Source: an uncultured Pelagibacteraceae bacterium (GTDB taxonomy: Bacteria > Pseudomonadota > Alphaproteobacteria > Pelagibacterales > Pelagibacteraceae). Taken from it: 64,000 bases of DNA. The translations under genes and the position numbers were made by a program. Where the stretch lies: assembly GCA_902587515.1 (NCBI GenBank), contig CACILM010000003.1, forward strand, positions 101,019-165,018. The letters are read 5' to 3'. Positions 54,284-62,200 of this stretch are shown here, piece after piece. The first letter of the stretch is position 1. Each line of letters starts with the position of its first letter. Below the pieces are notes generated by a model that was given only the letters and a program-made list of their open reading frames with translations, did not search any database and was not told the DNA's origin.

Positions 54284-54565
54284 TTGTCTAGACCACAACT
54301 TATTAAAAAGTTAATAAAAAAAAACCCAAGTTTAAATCAAAAAGATTCGGAAGAAGTAGTAGATATTTTTTGCACTTGCATACAGCAAGCTCTCATTGAT
54401 AAGAGAAATATAGAATTAAGAGGGTTTGGATCTTTTTTTTTGAGAAAAATAAAAGAAAAGTATTCTGCTCGTAATCCGAAAACAGGAGAATTAATTTATG
54501 TTCCTGAAAAAAATAGAGTAAGATTTAGAGCTAGTAAAAAACTTAAAGAGTTGATTAATAAATGA
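54284..54565 (+). CDS. ihfB: Integration host factor beta / HU family
   Basis: DNA-bending protein of 93 residues. The DNA-binding arm is seen as RGFGSFFLRKIKEKYSARNPKTGE near 47-68; IELRGFGSF is an IHF hallmark. The start is TTG at 54284, immediately after the rpsA stop. IHF-beta downstream of rpsA is a conserved order. Overlaps pyrF by four bases. Confidence 0.92.
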   Translation: MSRPQLIKKLIKKNPSLNQKDSEEVVDIFCTCIQQALIDKRNIELRGFGSFFLRKIKEKYSARNPKTGELIYVPEKNRVRFRASKKLKELINK

Positions 54566-55233
54566 GACCAAAAATCTTTATTGCTTGCGATACAACAAAT
54601 ATTAAGAAAATTAAAAAAATAATCAAATATTCACAGTCATCTAAAATAAAATTTGGTTATAAGTTTGGTTTAGAATTTTTAAACTCAAAATATGGTAGAA
54701 AATTCGTTTCAAACTTAAAAAATAAAATTATTTTTGGAGACTATAAGTTGGCAGATATACCAAATACTTGTTCATCTTCTATTAAAGCTATTAAAGATTT
54801 AAAATTAAACTATGTCACAATACATATTAGTTCAGGCCTTAAAGCTATTAAGGCCGCAAAAAAAGTTTGCGGTTCGATAAAATTAATTGGTGTCACTGTA
54901 CTTACTTCTCTTGACAATAAATCTTTAAAAGAAATTGGATATAATAAAACTGTTAAAAAATTAGTACTTCACCAAGCTAAATTAGCAGCTAAAGCGAAAT
55001 TAGATGCCATTGTATGCAGCCCACATGAAATCAAGATTGTGAAGAAAGTATTTAAAAAAGAGATAATTACTCCAGGGATAAGACTCCTTAATGATAAAAA
55101 AGATGATCAAATAAGAGTAACGACACCAAAAGAAGCTTTTCAAAATGGAGCGACATCTTTAGTGATGGGTAGAAGTATTACTAGCGGAAACATAAAAAAA
55201 AATATTAAGAAAATTATTGAAGAATTAAATTAA
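54562..55233 (+). CDS. pyrF: Orotidine 5'-phosphate decarboxylase
   Basis: Last step of UMP synthesis. The 223 residues form a TIM barrel; the catalytic DxKxxD is present in GDYKLADIPNT near residue 60, although the usual His in KxHD is replaced by Ala. GVTVLTS near 111 and TPGIR near 170 are phosphate-gripper regions. It lies between ihfB and trpF. Confidence 0.9.
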   Translation: MRPKIFIACDTTNIKKIKKIIKYSQSSKIKFGYKFGLEFLNSKYGRKFVSNLKNKIIFGDYKLADIPNTCSSSIKAIKDLKLNYVTIHISSGLKAIKAAKKVCGSIKLIGVTVLTSLDNKSLKEIGYNKTVKKLVLHQAKLAAKAKLDAIVCSPHEIKIVKKVFKKEIITPGIRLLNDKKDDQIRVTTPKEAFQNGATSLVMGRSITSGNIKKNIKKIIEELN

Positions 55234-55234
55234 A

Positions 55235-55849
55235 ATGAAAGTGAAAATTTGCGGCCTACATCCAGCAAGGGATGTACAGCTTTGTATTGATTTAGGAGTA
55301 AATTTTTTAGGTTTCGTATTTTATTCGAAGTCTCCTAGGAACGTTAATTTAAAACAAATCGAAATATTAAAAAGCTATAATAAGTTTAATTCTAAATTTG
55401 TGGCTGTAACTGTTAACCCTAGCAATGAGTTTATTAAAAATATTGTACAAAAAAATTTTGACTATATTCAGCTTCATGGCTCAGAGACAAAAGAAAGAGT
55501 AAAGGAAATAAAATCAATGGGACTAAAAATTATTAAAGCTATAAAAATTAGAGATGAGAATGATATTAGCGAATATAAAAAATATGAAAATGCTGATATC
55601 ATTTTATTTGATACTCCAGGTATGGAAAAATCTATTGAGTTTCCTAAAGATTTAATTTCAAAACTACCTAAGGGAGAAAAGTTTGCTCTTGCTGGCTCAA
55701 TTTCTCAAAATAATATAGAAAATATAAAGAAATTAGGTATTAACTTTTGTGATCTATCGAGTAACTTGGAAACAGATGCTGAAATAGGATACAAAGATCA
55801 TCAAAAAATAAAAAAATTTATAAACAAAGTAAATGAAATTAAAAATTAA
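55235..55849 (+). CDS. trpF: Phosphoribosylanthranilate isomerase
   Basis: Third enzyme of tryptophan synthesis, 204 residues. Catalytic Cys is in KVKICGL at residue 6 and the catalytic Asp in LFDTPG near 126, with YIQLHGSE near 78. It lies one base after pyrF and overlaps trpB by 17 bases. Confidence 0.94.
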   Translation: MKVKICGLHPARDVQLCIDLGVNFLGFVFYSKSPRNVNLKQIEILKSYNKFNSKFVAVTVNPSNEFIKNIVQKNFDYIQLHGSETKERVKEIKSMGLKIIKAIKIRDENDISEYKKYENADIILFDTPGMEKSIEFPKDLISKLPKGEKFALAGSISQNNIENIKKLGINFCDLSSNLETDAEIGYKDHQKIKKFINKVNEIKN

Positions 55850-57065
55850 AAAAGGTGTTCCCCTAATTGATCAACATGACAAAAACTTCATGTATGGAGG
55901 AAAATTTGGAGGAAATTTCATACCAGAAACCCTTAAAAAGCCTATTGATGATTTAACAAAACTATTTTCAAAACTAAGAAAAGATAAAAAGTTCTTAAAA
56001 GAGAGAAATTATCATTTTAAAAATTATATTGGGGCTCCAACCCCGTTTATAAAGTTAGAAAACTTAACTGATTATCTTGGTGGAGCTCAAATTTATGCAA
56101 AAGTTGTCTCTGAAGCTAATGGAGGAGCTCATAAAATTTATAATGCTACAGTGCATTGTTTGATTGCTAAAAAAGCAGGTAAAAAATTTATTGTTGGTGA
56201 TACTGGAGCAGGTTACGCAGGAAAAATGCTTTCAATGGCTGCTAAAAAATTTGGTCTTAAGTGTAAAATTTTCATGGGAGCAAAGGATATTAAAAGACAA
56301 AGACCAAATGTCGAGGCTATAAGAAAAAATGGAGCAAAAATAGTGCCTGTTAATACTGGAAGCCAGACACTTGTTGATGCTGTGAGTGAGTGTATGCGCT
56401 ACTGGGTCGCTAATTGCGATACAACGCATATGTGTGTTGGATCAACGGTTGGTCCTAACATTTTTGTAAAGATCTGTGCATGGAGTACAGCCCAAATTTC
56501 AAGAGAATTAATGATACAAGTAAAAGAGGAATTTGGTAAAGTACCAAGGAAAATGAAACTCCTTAATTGTGTTGGTGGAGGAAGCTCTGCTATGGGATTT
56601 TGGAATGAATTTATAGATACTGATGCAGAATTTATTGGTATTGAAGCTGGAGGCCCAAAGAATAGCAAACTTCATGCTGCACCATTAACTAATGGTTCAA
56701 AGATAGGCATACTTCATGGATCTGCTCAGTATGTGATTCAAGATAGAGAAGGACAAATAGGAGGGACAGAGTCAATTTCAGCAGGATTGGACTACCCAGG
56801 GATTTCAAGTTTACATTGTTTTCTTAAAGACACAAAAAGAGCTAAATATACTTCCGCAAGTGATGAAGAGGCTCTTAAAGCTTATCAGCTAGTTTCAAAA
56901 TTTGAAAATATTTCTCCATCACTCGAGCCGTCTCATGCTTTTGCAGAAGCTATTAAACTAGCACCTAAATTAAAATCATCTGACATAATTATTGTAAACT
57001 CCTGTGGAGATAGCATTAAAGATAAAGATATAATTAAGCAAAAACTAGGTTCATACGTAAGATGA
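55833..57065 (+). CDS. trpB: Tryptophan synthase beta chain (divergent)
   Basis: PLP enzyme joining indole and serine; 410 residues. The fold motifs KFGGNFIPETL near 24, GGAHKIYN with the PLP lysine Lys101, CVGGGSSAMGF near 249 and SAGLDYPG are present. Several normally invariant positions differ: ETGAGQHG reads DTGAGYAG (Asp123 in place of catalytic Glu109), HTGAHKINN reads NGGAHKIYN, and the C-terminal GRGDKD reads CGDSIKDKD. The Lys that bridges to the alpha subunit (Lys167 in Salmonella) is Val181. It overlaps trpF and trpA and is not frameshifted. Confidence 0.9.
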   Translation: MKLKIKKGVPLIDQHDKNFMYGGKFGGNFIPETLKKPIDDLTKLFSKLRKDKKFLKERNYHFKNYIGAPTPFIKLENLTDYLGGAQIYAKVVSEANGGAHKIYNATVHCLIAKKAGKKFIVGDTGAGYAGKMLSMAAKKFGLKCKIFMGAKDIKRQRPNVEAIRKNGAKIVPVNTGSQTLVDAVSECMRYWVANCDTTHMCVGSTVGPNIFVKICAWSTAQISRELMIQVKEEFGKVPRKMKLLNCVGGGSSAMGFWNEFIDTDAEFIGIEAGGPKNSKLHAAPLTNGSKIGILHGSAQYVIQDREGQIGGTESISAGLDYPGISSLHCFLKDTKRAKYTSASDEEALKAYQLVSKFENISPSLEPSHAFAEAIKLAPKLKSSDIIIVNSCGDSIKDKDIIKQKLGSYVR

Positions 57066-57862
57066 AATCAAACCTTGCTAAAGTTTTTGACAATTGCAAA
57101 AAAGAAAATAGGCCTGCATTAATTACTTACACGGTGGCTGGTGATAATACTAAAAATAATTCACTTAAAATTCTTAATAAAATTTCAAAACACGCAGATA
57201 TCCTCGAATGTGGTTTTCCTCACAACACTCCAATAGCAGATGGAGGCCAAATACAAGGAAGCTCACATAGAGCTTTAAAAAATGGAACAAAACTTAAAGA
57301 TGTTTTTAACATTGTAAAAAAATTTAAAAAAGTAAATCCTAATAAACCATTAATTCTCATGGGTTATTTTAATCTTATTTATCAACGTGGAGAAAATAAT
57401 TTCTTAAAAGATTGTAAAAACTCAGGGGTGGATGGTCTTATTATTGTGGACCTCCCATATCCAGAAAATAAAAATTTTGCTAATAAGTGTAAAAAAAAAG
57501 GTATTACATTTGTTCAACTTTTGTCTCCTACTACATCAAAAGAAAGAATGAGAAAAATTATAAGAGATTCACATGAAATGCTTTATTATATATCAATGCT
57601 TTCTACTACGGGTGCAAAATTAAAAGTATCTGCAAGCAAAATTCTTAAAAACTATAATAAGATAAAAAGAATCAACTCAAAAAAAAACCTTGTGATTGGT
57701 TTTGGAATTACGGATAAAACAATTTCTTCACTAAAATCAGCAAATGGGCTAGTTGTGGGCAGTATGTTGTGTAAAATAATAACAAATTCACTCAAAATGA
57801 GACAAAATCCTGTCACAAAGTTAGATAAAGTTGTGTACAGTCTTAAAAATAAAATTTTATGA
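57062..57862 (+). CDS. trpA: Tryptophan synthase alpha chain (divergent)
   Basis: Cleaves indole-3-glycerol phosphate to indole. 266 residues, TIM barrel. The two catalytic acids align exactly with E. coli: Glu49 in ILECGFP and Asp60 in IADGG. The conserved FSDP loop next to them reads HNTP (residues 54-57), so Asp56, which bridges to Lys167 of the beta chain, is Thr. FGITDKT near 218 and VGSMLC near 234 are the phosphate-binding loops. It overlaps trpB and accD by four bases each. Confidence 0.9.
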   Translation: MKSNLAKVFDNCKKENRPALITYTVAGDNTKNNSLKILNKISKHADILECGFPHNTPIADGGQIQGSSHRALKNGTKLKDVFNIVKKFKKVNPNKPLILMGYFNLIYQRGENNFLKDCKNSGVDGLIIVDLPYPENKNFANKCKKKGITFVQLLSPTTSKERMRKIIRDSHEMLYYISMLSTTGAKLKVSASKILKNYNKIKRINSKKNLVIGFGITDKTISSLKSANGLVVGSMLCKIITNSLKMRQNPVTKLDKVVYSLKNKIL

Positions 57863-58773
57863 ATTGGATAACAAAATTTATCAAACCAAAAATTAAATCT
57901 TTATTCCAAAAAAGATCCTCTAAAGTAGAAGTAAATCTTTGGACTACATGTAGTTGTAAAAACTTAATTTATTCAGACGATATGAATTCCAATCAAAAAG
58001 TTTGCCCTAAGTGCGGGGAGCATCATAAACTAACTTGTAGAGAGAGATTTGAAACTTTTTTTGATAATAAAGAATTTGAAATTATTGAGACACCTCTTCC
58101 AAAAGACGACCCTTTAAAATTTGAAGATAAGAAAAAATATACAGATCGTTTAAAAGCAGCAAGAAAACTCACCGGTCAAGATGATGCGGTTTTAATTTCA
58201 ACTGGAAAAGTTCAAAATATTCAAGTTGTTGCAGGAGCCCAAGATTTTAGGTTTATTGGCGGATCATTTGGAGCTGCTTCTGGAGAAGCTTTTATAGCTG
58301 GAGCTCAGCAAGCAATCGAAAGTAATAAGCCTTATATATTTTTTAGTTGTTCTGGTGGTCAACGTATGCACGAAAGTTCTATTGCATTAATGCAAATGTC
58401 TAGGACTGCCCTAGCTGTTAACGAACTAAAGAAAAAAAATATTCCATTTATTGTTGTTTTAACTAATCCAACAACAGGTGGTGTGACTGCTTCCTGGGCC
58501 ATGTTAGGTGACATTTTAATAAGTGAGCCTAAAAGTGTAATAGGTTTTGCTGGGCGAAGGGTTATTCAAGACACAGTAAGGGAAACTCTACCGGATGATT
58601 TTCAAACAGCGGAATATGTTAAAGATCATGGTGGGATCGACCTAATCGTTGAAAGACAATATTTGAATACTACTATTGGAACATTGCTAAATGTTCTATT
58701 GAAAAAGGCAGAGGCTCAGGCTAAACAAGAGTCTAATGTCACGGTCGATCAGTCTTTACAAACAGCTAGCTAA
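57859..58773 (+). CDS. accD: Acetyl-CoA carboxylase carboxyltransferase beta subunit
   Basis: Partner of AccA. 304 residues: an N-terminal zinc finger near 31-55, then the crotonase fold with FSCSGGQRMHES near 165 and NPTTGGVTASWAMLGDI near 202. The zinc finger is odd: the first pair reads CSC instead of CxxC, while the second is normal (CPKC). It lies between trpA and folC, the standard order. The C-terminus overlaps folC by 38 bases. Confidence 0.95.
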   Translation: MNWITKFIKPKIKSLFQKRSSKVEVNLWTTCSCKNLIYSDDMNSNQKVCPKCGEHHKLTCRERFETFFDNKEFEIIETPLPKDDPLKFEDKKKYTDRLKAARKLTGQDDAVLISTGKVQNIQVVAGAQDFRFIGGSFGAASGEAFIAGAQQAIESNKPYIFFSCSGGQRMHESSIALMQMSRTALAVNELKKKNIPFIVVLTNPTTGGVTASWAMLGDILISEPKSVIGFAGRRVIQDTVRETLPDDFQTAEYVKDHGGIDLIVERQYLNTTIGTLLNVLLKKAEAQAKQESNVTVDQSLQTAS

Positions 58774-59998
58774 TCACAAACTTTTCAATAAATCTGTTAA
58801 GTTTGGTCTAAAAAGGATCAAACTTGCTTTAGAATTATTGGATCATCCTGAAAAAAAACTTAAAAATGTAATTACAGTAATTGGTGAGTCCGGTAAATTT
58901 ACAACATTATTTTCTTTAAAATCATTTATCGAAGCAAATAATCAAATAGTAACAGCCCATATTTCGCCTTCACTGAAAGATATAAGGGAAAGATTTTATA
59001 TGGGCGAAAAATACTTAACTCATGAAGAAATTGAAAAAACTATAAAGCAGATTGAAAAATTAAAGATTCCTCTAACAGTTTTTGAGTGTCTTACTTTGGT
59101 ATATATTATCAATGCCTCAAAGATAAATGCTGACTATAACATTCAAGAAACAGGTGCTCTCTGGAGATTAGACTCTAACAATGTTCATGACTTCCCGAAG
59201 CTTCAAATTTGTACAAATATAAATAAACAACATTTGAATTTTTTGAAAAGAAAAACTTTAGATGAAGTTATTAAAGAAGATGTGGGGTTTCTAAGCAACT
59301 ACACTGACATTTATATAGGTAAACAGTCTACAAGTGTTTTAAAGAAAATAAAGATGCACTTAAAAAATAATACTAGTAAAAAAATATATCCTAATACTTG
59401 GAAGCTGACTAAAAAAGGGAGCTATTATTACTATCAAGATAGAAAATTTAAAATAAAACTTAATACCAAAAATGTTTATTCCAAAGGTATGTTTGAAAAT
59501 GTTTGTCTAGCGATTAAAGTGGCTCTTGATCTAAATATAGACAAAAAAATCATTCAAAAGACCTTGCCTTTGCTCTCTTTTGAAGGTCGATTTCAATACC
59601 TTACTAAAGGAAAAATTAAAGAAAAGTTGAACAGAAATGAAATTATCATGATTGATGGCGCCCATGCTACTGCTGATGCGCAAAATTTAGCAGCATATTT
59701 AAAAAATTTAAAAATTTCAAAATATGGAATTTGGGCTATGACTAAAAATAAAGAACCAGATTTATTCATTAAACAGTTTAAAGGAGTATTTAAAAAAGTT
59801 GTTACAATGCCAATCGAAAATGAGATTAACTCAGTCTCAACTAATAAACTTTATAAAGTAGCAGTCAAAAATAAATTCAAAGTAGAAAAAAGCAATAATT
59901 TCAGTGAGGCATTAAAAAAAATAAGTAGTAAAGAAAAAAAATTAATAGTTTGCTTTGGCAGTCTTTACAACTGTGGAAATATTTTAAATAAAAATTAA
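58736..59998 (+). CDS. folC: Folylpolyglutamate/dihydrofolate synthase FolC (divergent)
   Basis: By position after accD and by overall Mur-ligase layout this is FolC, 420 residues. However, the P-loop that reads GTNGKGS in the family is GESGKFT (residues 50-56), the DGAHNP motif is DGAHAT (near 307), and the EKAGI block with the modified lysine is not clear. The TSPHL and FECLT blocks are recognisable (ISPSL near 77, TVFECLT near 113). Activity as a folate synthetase is therefore uncertain. The stop overlaps the convergent trxA by four bases. Confidence 0.75.
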   Translation: MSRSISLYKQLANHKLFNKSVKFGLKRIKLALELLDHPEKKLKNVITVIGESGKFTTLFSLKSFIEANNQIVTAHISPSLKDIRERFYMGEKYLTHEEIEKTIKQIEKLKIPLTVFECLTLVYIINASKINADYNIQETGALWRLDSNNVHDFPKLQICTNINKQHLNFLKRKTLDEVIKEDVGFLSNYTDIYIGKQSTSVLKKIKMHLKNNTSKKIYPNTWKLTKKGSYYYYQDRKFKIKLNTKNVYSKGMFENVCLAIKVALDLNIDKKIIQKTLPLLSFEGRFQYLTKGKIKEKLNRNEIIMIDGAHATADAQNLAAYLKNLKISKYGIWAMTKNKEPDLFIKQFKGVFKKVVTMPIENEINSVSTNKLYKVAVKNKFKVEKSNNFSEALKKISSKEKKLIVCFGSLYNCGNILNKN

Positions 59999-60312
59999 AC
60001 GTGAGGTTTAATAAATTCAAGCATATCTTTTTCGCTTGAGGCACCAACTTTAGTTCCTAATAGTTTTCCCTCTTTAAATAAAAGAATTGTTGGCACACCT
60101 CTCACTGAATACTTTGTTGGCTCATTAGGTTGACTTTCAATGTCATGATAGTAGCAATCTATTTTATCTGACATGTCATTTGAAATTTTCTCTACTATTG
60201 GTTTAAGTTGCTGACAAGGTCCGCACCATGAGGCTGAAAATTGGATTAGTGAAAGCTTGCTTCCACTTATTTGATCGCTAAATCTTTCGTCTGTAGAATC
60301 TTTGAATGCCAT
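59995..60312 (-). CDS. trxA: Thioredoxin
   Basis: A 105-residue thioredoxin with the active site SWCGPCQQL near residue 28 and the cis-Pro loop VRGVPTILLF near 75. General disulphide reductase, likely also the electron donor for the thioredoxin-type ArsC at 24.8 kb. It is convergent with folC and follows sbcB after about 30 bases. Confidence 0.95.
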   Translation of the reverse strand: MAFKDSTDERFSDQISGSKLSLIQFSASWCGPCQQLKPIVEKISNDMSDKIDCYYHDIESQPNEPTKYSVRGVPTILLFKEGKLLGTKVGASSEKDMLEFIKPHV

Positions 60313-60346
60313 AGCCTTTAATTAAGTATTTTTTGTTTTTTGTCAA

Positions 60347-61768
60347 CTACGCAGATGAATAATATTTTTCTAAATCTTCAACGTATGCGTTAATATCATC
60401 TAATATTTTTAATTTTTCTGGTTGGTTTTCTTTTTCAAATTTTGCCCTTAGAGTATCTATCTCTGAATAAGTTCTTGGAATTGTATTCCAATTTTCATTA
60501 TTAGTGCTTAATAGTTTTTTTGAAATATCTTTATGAATTAAATTAAAGTCAGATTTATTTAAAACCTCAGGTTTTTCCATGTAAAGCAGTTTTTTTCCAA
60601 AGTACTGTAACCTCTCATCTTTAAATTTAGAGATGACTTGAAGTTTTTTATCCCAGTCAACACTGTGAAACTCTGGCATTATTTTATTATCTTCTGTTGA
60701 AGTAAATTTAGCATAAATACTTTCCTCGTTATATAAATCTTCTTGTGACTTTGTGTGTTCTTTTTCATCAATTTCAGATCGTTTTACCGAGGAGACCTTT
60801 TCTGCAAAAGTTTCGTTATTTTTTATCATTTTAGCTCTTTCCTCTAATTTTTTTGAACCAATTTGCTTGTACTCTTCAAATTGATTTCCATAAGATGGGT
60901 TCATTATAACTGGATGTTTATTGTGTCTAACAGTTCTGATAAATTTTGGTTGTTTTTTCATCGCTGCAGTTAATTCTTTAATTGGCATGTCCAAATATGG
61001 AGAAGGATCATGTCTCAAATCAAAGCATAAGGGCCATTGATATTTAGGATGCTGACAAACAAATGTAGAAATATAAGGTCTACTTCTCCCATAAAAATAT
61101 TCATTCATGCAAAAAAGTAATTCTTTTTTTATTAATTCTAAAGTCTGGTTTTTATCCATAGTTAACATGCTAGCTTTCCAAACATTTGGTGCTTTTTTAG
61201 AAATTAATTTCGCTATTCCAATAGTTGCTATCACATCACCAATTGCACTATGTGCATCTCCATGTTCAATTCCATTTAAAGGTGCCATTTGATCTAATTT
61301 ATAAACATCGTTCCCTTTTTCATTTACGGAATTTTTAAGTGTATCTGGGTAATACAAGTTAGCGGCTCTTGCCAAACTTAGGATATCACCTCTAGTATTT
61401 CCGTTTGTACTAGTAATGTAAGGATATTCTAATGTTTGAAACAAAGTGCACCTCAAAAATTCTTCATCAAATTCAATACTATTGAACCCAATATAAGTTG
61501 CCTTACCCCATCTTTTAAGTGTTTCAACAAACTGCCTAATCATTTCGTAATGAGAGAGGTTGGACTTTTTTAACATTGAGGGTGAGGTCTTGTTCACGAT
61601 CAGCGCCATAGCCTCCGGAATTATTCCAGGACTTAATCTACACCTAGCATCAAAACGATCTAGTTCATCTAAATTGTCATTAGTTAATACAGCGCCAATT
61701 TGAATTATTTGGCCCCAATATTTATTAGATGAACTAGTTTCAAAATCGTAAAAGACAAAGTTAGACAT
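60347..61768 (-). CDS. sbcB: Exodeoxyribonuclease I
   Basis: Single-strand-specific 3'-5' DNA exonuclease, 473 residues, DEDDh family. Motif I is FYDFETSS near residue 6, motif II is FNSIEFDEEFLR near 98, motif III is EHGDAHSAIGDV near 166. The C-terminal region carries the ExoI helical domains. Its start overlaps the small upstream gene by eight bases, so the two are coupled. Confidence 0.93.
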   Translation of the reverse strand: MSNFVFYDFETSSSNKYWGQIIQIGAVLTNDNLDELDRFDARCRLSPGIIPEAMALIVNKTSPSMLKKSNLSHYEMIRQFVETLKRWGKATYIGFNSIEFDEEFLRCTLFQTLEYPYITSTNGNTRGDILSLARAANLYYPDTLKNSVNEKGNDVYKLDQMAPLNGIEHGDAHSAIGDVIATIGIAKLISKKAPNVWKASMLTMDKNQTLELIKKELLFCMNEYFYGRSRPYISTFVCQHPKYQWPLCFDLRHDPSPYLDMPIKELTAAMKKQPKFIRTVRHNKHPVIMNPSYGNQFEEYKQIGSKKLEERAKMIKNNETFAEKVSSVKRSEIDEKEHTKSQEDLYNEESIYAKFTSTEDNKIMPEFHSVDWDKKLQVISKFKDERLQYFGKKLLYMEKPEVLNKSDFNLIHKDISKKLLSTNNENWNTIPRTYSEIDTLRAKFEKENQPEKLKILDDINAYVEDLEKYYSSA

Positions 61769-61964
61769 TAAATAAATTATGACTTCCTTTTTTCTTTGTT
61801 GAATTCGATACTATTGACGAAGCAAATTTCTCTTTTGTCACAGTCTCAATAGTTTTGCTTATAGATAATTTTACATTAGGTATTATTGATTTTGATAAAA
61901 CTATCAGTTTTTCATAAGTTTCATTTGATAATGAAACATTCCGATACTTATTATAATCGGTCAT
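61761..61964 (-). CDS. Small ribbon-helix-helix-like protein, unknown
   Basis: A 67-residue protein whose first half fits the ribbon-helix-helix pattern: a short strand (NVSLS, residues 9-13), helix A (NETYEKLIVLSKS) and helix B (LSISKTIETVTKEK). The tail is polar. Such proteins are usually dimeric DNA-binding repressors or antitoxins; no toxin gene is adjacent. It is coupled to sbcB and has a ribosome-binding site AGAAAGGA before ATG 61964. Its long leader contains the strong hairpin at 62048-62103. The fold is judged by eye only. Confidence 0.6.
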   Translation of the reverse strand: MTDYNKYRNVSLSNETYEKLIVLSKSIIPNVKLSISKTIETVTKEKFASSIVSNSTKKKGSHNLFNV

Positions 61965-62047
61965 TAGTGTTTCCTTTCTACATTATATTTTAAACAGCAA
62001 ATACAAAAATCGTGTTCAAAACATAAAGTTTTGTTGTTTTTTATAAT

Positions 62048-62103
62048 GTAGGGAAAGTGAATTCACAGAAAGGAAACTAATTATGTGAATACACTTTCCC
62101 TAC
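62048..62103 (-). promoter_or_regulatory. Leader hairpin with loop complementary to the downstream ribosome-binding site
   Basis: Arms 62048-62067 and 62084-62103 pair over 20 bp with one mismatch around a 16-base loop. On the minus strand the loop contains GTTTCCTTTCT, which is exactly complementary to AGAAAGGAAAC at 61970-61980, the ribosome-binding site of the small gene starting at 61964. The hairpin begins within a few bases of the predicted transcription start. Control of translation by loop-to-RBS pairing, or operator function for the encoded protein, are both possible. Confidence 0.65.
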
Positions 62104-62113
62104 GGCTAAAATC

Positions 62114-62141
62114 AATATAATTGCTAAATTAAAAAAGTCAA
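62114..62141 (-). promoter_or_regulatory. Putative sigma-70 promoter of the small RHH-like gene
   Basis: Minus strand TTGACT (62141-62136) and TATATT (62119-62114) are 16 bases apart. Transcription would begin near 62107, just before the leader hairpin, giving a 5' leader of about 140 bases. TTGACT is an unusually good -35 for this AT-rich region. Confidence 0.6.
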
Positions 62142-62200
62142 TCTTAATATATACAAATTTTTTTATCCTATAATTTAAATGATTTATAAAATTTTAAAAA

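Noticed and set aside
62169..62174. TATAAT as a possible -10 for rmuC
   Set aside because: No acceptable -35 at 16-18 bases upstream; such hexamers are frequent in this AT-rich gap.
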